The translations under genes and the position numbers were made by a program. A DNA stretch of 64,000 nucleotides from Cololabis saira (taxonomy: Eukaryota; Chordata; Actinopteri; Beloniformes; Belonidae): contig NC_084590.1 in NCBI RefSeq assembly GCF_033807715.1, positions 4,744,593 through 4,808,592 of the forward strand, read 5' to 3'. This document shows positions 58,907 to 64,000 of this stretch, piece by piece (position 1 is the stretch's first letter; each line of letters starts with the position of its first letter). Under the pieces are notes generated by a model, which saw only the letters and a list, made by a program, of their open reading frames with translations, was not told the origin of the DNA and made no database searches.

Positions 58907-58910
58907 TTAA

Positions 58911-59497
58911 AGGAGAGATTTGTCTCTTTTTCTTTTTACACAAAGAGTTGGCTCAGTGCTGAGGTCATAATAAAAAAGAATCACTGTTATATTATTTTGC
59001 TCAGATACCACAAGGATACAGTTCAACTGCTCCCCTTTCAGCGTGTTTTTATAGCTCTGTTTGTAGCGGCTGGTTTTATGATGTTTTTTTTATGGTGTTT
59101 GCGTCTCAACTTGTCTCCACCTCTTTCTTTTTAGGGCGTTCATCTCTTTAAAATTGGGTTTAAAGCAGTGCTACCCTTTTCTGAGGAAAAACAACGCTGC
59201 GTGCTGTGAACCCGGGTGGAGAAATACATGGGGAGACCCGTTAGGTCTACACTGATCTGAGTTTGTGATGCCACAGAACATAGGCACAGTCAAACTGGTT
59301 ACCAAATTACATATTTTCGGAGCAGCCTGCTCAGCGCTAAGTTGTAGGTTTGTGATATGTTGGAATTTTTTGTTATACATTCAACTCAGGTACTCAGAAA
59401 TATGCTTACGGATCTGGTCCTTATACTACATCTCTTTTGGACAGAACCTCTTTAGTTACAAAGTTCCTTTTATTAAACATTAATTGACAATAATTAT
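58911..59497. other. Intronic sequence between two transposons
   Basis: No exon or repeat family recognised. Confidence 0.35.
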
Positions 59498-60225
59498 GTT
59501 ACAAGTAAGGCTGTCAGTTTAGATTAATTAATTACACTGCTAATTAACGCATTATGAAAAAACCTGGGCGACTCAGGGCAGACTCAGCACATCTTTGCTA
59601 GGACCTTTGAACGGCAAGTTTATGTATAAAAAGAAAGAAGACGGGACTATCAACAAGAACGCGGTGAATTGTAAATTTGGTAAAATTAATAATTAATTAA
59701 TAATGTTCCTATCAGCGGAGCTGCTCCAGCCTGAATTATCATTTAAACGCTAAACATGTCTGGACAAGTTCCACTGTAAACGTTACAGCTACTAGTGCTT
59801 GAATCGCTGTATTGAGTCAGCTTTAGTTTTAATTTTGAATTGAGAGTCTGCTTAAGTGCCTATTTGAGACTCAGCCTTATTTTATTTCTGAATTTTATTT
59901 ATTTAACTGTATTTGTATTGCATTTTTGAATAATTCAATTCAATTCAATTTTATTTATATAGCGTCTAATACAACAGAGTTGTCTCTAGACGCTTTACAG
60001 AGACCCATACCCAGAACATGACCCCCGAGCAGTTATTACATAAACAATGGCAGGTAAAAACTCCCCTAGTGGGAGAAAAACCTTAAGCCAAACAGTGGCA
60101 AGGAAAAACTCCCCTTTAGGAGGGAAGAAACCTTGAGCAGGACCAGGCTCATCAGGGGGGACCCTCCTGCCGAGGGCCAGACTGGTGGGTCAGGGACGGC
60201 AACAGCACAGCAGGCAGGTGGAAGC

Positions 60226-60780
60226 AGCAACGGGATGACCGGGGGTGGGGACCGCAGGCCAGCACACAGCTCCCGAAGCTCCGGCCCAATCAGCAAGTCC
60301 CAGGTTGGGGTGCAGGGTCAGGAAAAGACTTGTGCTCCGTAATGCAAGCTACAAGCCACCCACGGCCACCTGCAGGACAAAAGAGAGAAAAGGGAGGAGA
60401 AGGGGGGGGGGCAGCAACGGGATGACCAGGGGTGGGGACCGCAGGCCAGCACACAGCTCCCGAAGCTCCGGCCCAATCAGCAAGTCCCAGGTTGGGGTGC
60501 AGGGTCAGGAAAAGACTTGTGCTCCGTAATGCAAGCTACAAGCCACCCACGGCCACCTGCAGGACAAAAGAGAGAAAAGGGAGGAGAAGGGGGGGCCAGC
60601 AACGGGATGACCAGGGGTGGGGACCGCAGGCCAGCACGCAGCTCCCGAAGCTCCGGCCCAATCATCAAGTCCCAGGTTGGGGTGCAGGGTCGGGGAAAGG
60701 TTGAGAAGGGGCAGGGCCAGGGAGAGGAGTCTTGAGGGACGAACATTCTCCCCCGCCCAAAAGGGGCCGTTACCCTGCCC
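60226..60780 (-). repeat. Three tandem copies, about 186 bp, in the LINE 3' UTR
   Basis: Copies start AGCAACGGGATGACC at 60226, 60413 and 60598. They share CTCCCGAAGCTCCGGCCCAA and GAGAGAAAAGGGAGGAGAAG. The third copy diverges at its end into GAGAAGGGGCAGGGCC. Confidence 0.9.
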
Positions 60781-60956
60781 CCCTCACTCCCACACTGCAG
60801 GTTCCGGTGTCCGGCAAAGGATGCTGCAACATGGACAAAAGAGAGAAAAGGGAGGAGAAGGGGGGGCCAGCACAAGAAACCACAGGAGCGACTCTGACAC
60901 ACTAAAGTTTACACTACCTAGAGATTTACCAACACCAGCTAGAGGTTTACTAAACA

Positions 60957-62725
60957 CTAACTATAGGCTTTACTAAACAGAAATGTTTTAAGTTTAGTTT
61001 TAAAGGTGGAGGTGGTGTCAGCCCCCTTAACCCAGATTGGAAGTTGGTTCCATAGTAGTGGCGCCTGATAGCAGAACGCCCGCCCTCCAAATCTACATTT
61101 AGATACTCTAGGAACTACGAGTAAACCTGCACTCTGAGAACGGAGAGCTCTGACAGGAACATAAGGCACTATCAGGTCTTGCAAATAATGCGGAGCTAAG
61201 CCGTTTTGGGCTTTATACGCAAGTAATAAAATTTTAAATTGGATTCTGAATTTTACGGGTAACCAATGGAGCGACGCTAACACTGGAGAGACGTGGTCTC
61301 TCCTGCTAATTCCTGTCAGTACTCGTGCTGCTGCATTTTGGATCAGCTGGAGCCTATTCAGCAAATTACTTGGACATCCTGCTAATAACACATTACAGTA
61401 ATCTAGTCTAGAAGATACAAACGCATGAACTAGTTTTTCTGCATCACTCTGTGAGAGGATTTTCCTAATCTTTGCAATATTACGGAGATGGAAAAAGGCT
61501 ATTTTACAAACCTGATTGACATATGGTTTAAACGACAAATCCTGATCGAAAATAACACCAAGATTTCTCACAGTTGCACTGGAAGCCATCGCAACACCAT
61601 CTAATCCCTTCCTAAGATGCTCTGGACCAAGAATGATAACCTCTGTTTTATCTGAATTTAGAAGCAGGAAATTTCTGGACATCCAGTCCTTGATGTCCCT
61701 AAGACATGCCTGAAGTTTAACTAACGGTTCTGTTTCATCCGGCTTCATAGACAAATAGAGCTGCGTATCATCAGCATAACAATGAAATTGTATGCCGTGA
61801 TTCTGGATTATACTTCCCAACGGCTGCATGTATAAACTGAACAAGATTGGCCCTAGCACTGAACCCTGCGGAACACCATAACAGACCCTTGACTGTTCTG
61901 AAGAAACCTCATGTACATGAACAAACTGGAACCTGTCAGATAGGTATGATTTAAACCAACATAGAGCTGTCCCTTTAATCCCAACAACATGCTCTAACCT
62001 GTGCAGTAAAATGCCATGATCTATAGTGTCAAAAGCAGCACTGAGGTCCAGTAGAACCAGTATGGACACTAATCCCTTATCTGAGGCCATAAGGAGGTCA
62101 TTCGTGACTCGAACAAGTGCTGTCTCTGTGCTATGATGCATTCTGAACCCTGACTGAAAGACTTCAAACAGATCATTTCTATACAAATAGTCACATAACT
62201 GGCTTGAAACTGCCTTTTCCAGAATTTTAGACACAAATGGAAGGTTGGAAATTGGTCTATAATTAGCTAAGGTGTCTGGGTCAAGAGAAGGTTTTTTAAG
62301 TAAAGGTTTACGACTTTGAAAACCTGTGGTACATATCCTAAACTTAGGGATAAGTTAATTTGGTCCAGTATTGTCGTACCAATAAGAGAAAAAATATGTT
62401 TGAATAGTCGAGTCGGGATGGGGTCTAACATACATGTGGTTGACTTAGCTCTATTAACGAGTGAAGTCAGCTCAGGGAGGTCTATAGGATCAAAACAGTC
62501 TAGAGACAAGTCAGAGCCTAGGGAAGTCGCTAAAGCTGAAGAAACACCTACAACCGGCTGGTTGATTTCTTCTCTAATTCTCGTGATTTTACTGTTGAAG
62601 AAGCCCATAAAGTCCTCACTACTGAGAGCTGCAGGAATGCACGGCTCCACAGAGTTGTGACTCTTTGTCAGCCTGGCTACAGTGCTGAACAGAAAACGTG
62701 GGTTACTTTTGTTATCCTCTATCAA
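60957..62725 (-). pseudogene. LINE reverse transcriptase (one main frameshift)
   Basis: The upstream frame (62725-62267) covers the linker (LFSTVARLTKS) and early RT (STTCMLDPIPTRLFK). A frameshift near 62270-62240 leads to the main 425-codon frame (62234-60957) with [35 protein letters not shown] and catalytic YADD (complement of 61767-61778), then HAFVSSRLDYCNVLLAG, LHWLPVKFRI and a clean C-terminal end LKTFLFSKAYS. The main frame is intact and could date from a fairly recent insertion. It would copy LINE RNA into DNA, but without endonuclease it is not autonomous. Confidence 0.88.
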
Positions 62726-63215
62726 CGTTGAATAATAAGCTGTTCTGGCTTTGCGAATGGCTTAAATAAATAATGAATTTATGAAGGAATAATGCACCTG
62801 GCCTAATTGGTTTGCTGATGTGCTTGAGCTTTTTCTTTTGAATTTCATTTATGAAACACTTCACCAATAAAAATATGGATTTCAAATATTCTCTTCTTAG
62901 TGTATTTAATTGATTAGTCAGGCACTGCAATTTTGTAATGTCCTAGAATTCTAATTCTTTATTTGGGGACCTTTAGCAGATATGAGATTAAAATGTGATT
63001 AATTAGATTAATTAATGATAAATCCTGTAATTAATTAGATGAATGGCCTGACAGCACTAGTTACAAACCAACAGTAGTAATTCAACCAGTATGTTTTCTG
63101 TCTTGGTTCCAGGACGCCTCTTACAGTAAGGGTGTGGAATGTTAGAGGCCTCACATAGATATGAAGAATATCTGTCTTTTCAGTGTGCAGACCATTCTGT
63201 TTATCAGCTGGCTGA

Positions 63216-64000
<785 letters not shown>

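Larger units (their letters stand above)
59937..62765 (-). mobile_element. 5'-truncated L2-type LINE, minus strand
   Basis: The 3' end (low coordinates) has TATAAATAAAATTGAATTGA, an A/T signal plus TTGAA repeats. The 3' UTR contains 186 bp tandem repeats. The RT lies at 60957-62725. Sequence ends at about 62765 in the linker between endonuclease and RT, so the endonuclease is absent. Confidence 0.88.
59506..63059. mobile_element. hAT-like element carrying a nested LINE
   Basis: Ends TAAGGCTGTCAG and CTGACAGCACTA are inverted with mismatches. Flanks GTTACAAG (59498-59505) and GTTACAAA (63060-63067) are an 8 bp duplication with one change. TTAATTAATTA-rich subterminal sequence is present on both sides. 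Its own transposase is absent. Confidence 0.8.

Noticed and set aside
57510..58910. Open frames of about 450 codons encoding PSFL or GRKE repeats
   Set aside because: Pure translation of the TTCC array on both strands.

Overview
This window is vertebrate, almost certainly teleost fish, nuclear DNA. The evidence is a spliced vertebrate gene with GT-AG introns, fish-type LINEs, a BEL/Pao retrotransposon, a tRNA-derived SINE with an ATGG tail, and dense hAT, piggyBac-like, Harbinger-like and TA-site miniature transposons. No bacterial or viral genome organisation is present.

The one host gene I can support is the 5' part of bcas3 (plus strand). Six consecutive coding exons lie at 29596-29690, 29972-30026, 31369-31444, 35110-35216, 50783-50864 and 63241-63313. 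Their junction phases agree throughout and they encode about 154 residues: the start of a WD40-like beta-propeller protein that acts with PHAF1 on PI3P-containing autophagic membranes. The first exon shown has a splice acceptor, so a 5' noncoding exon is expected upstream. The gene continues beyond the right edge.

The left part (1-29.6 kb) is a pile of nested transposons. A decayed BEL/Pao element (about 2.37-12.96 kb) carries a nearly intact 3.4 kb LINE inside its pol gene and a second LINE fragment inside its 3' LTR. A minus-strand LINE (14.3-16.8 kb) carries a 1,357 bp LTR element with a perfect 5 bp target duplication. A second short LTR element (16,892-18,457) follows. An L1-type LINE (20.9-23.6 kb) is split by a 1.5 kb hAT-like element that keeps a broken BED zinc finger and has itself received a MITE and a solo LTR. 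From 25.1 to 27.3 kb a roughly 1 kb segment is duplicated.

The bcas3 introns hold many short DNA transposons, several caught inside one another so that insertion order and target-site duplications can be read. They also hold large simple-sequence arrays: a CATC-type array at 41.1-41.7 kb, a 28 bp minisatellite at 48.35-49.9 kb, and a TTCC array at 57.5-58.9 kb lying within a TTAA-flanked piggyBac-like element. A 3.55 kb hAT-like element (59.5-63.06 kb) contains a 5'-truncated LINE. About 0.9 kb at 44.29-45.18 kb shows no repeat signature and is the best place to look for a conserved intronic enhancer.

I found no clearly new multi-gene system. The strongest unusual observations are the two short, protein-poor LTR elements, the TIR families with tandem-array interiors, and the nested insertions that reveal empty sites.
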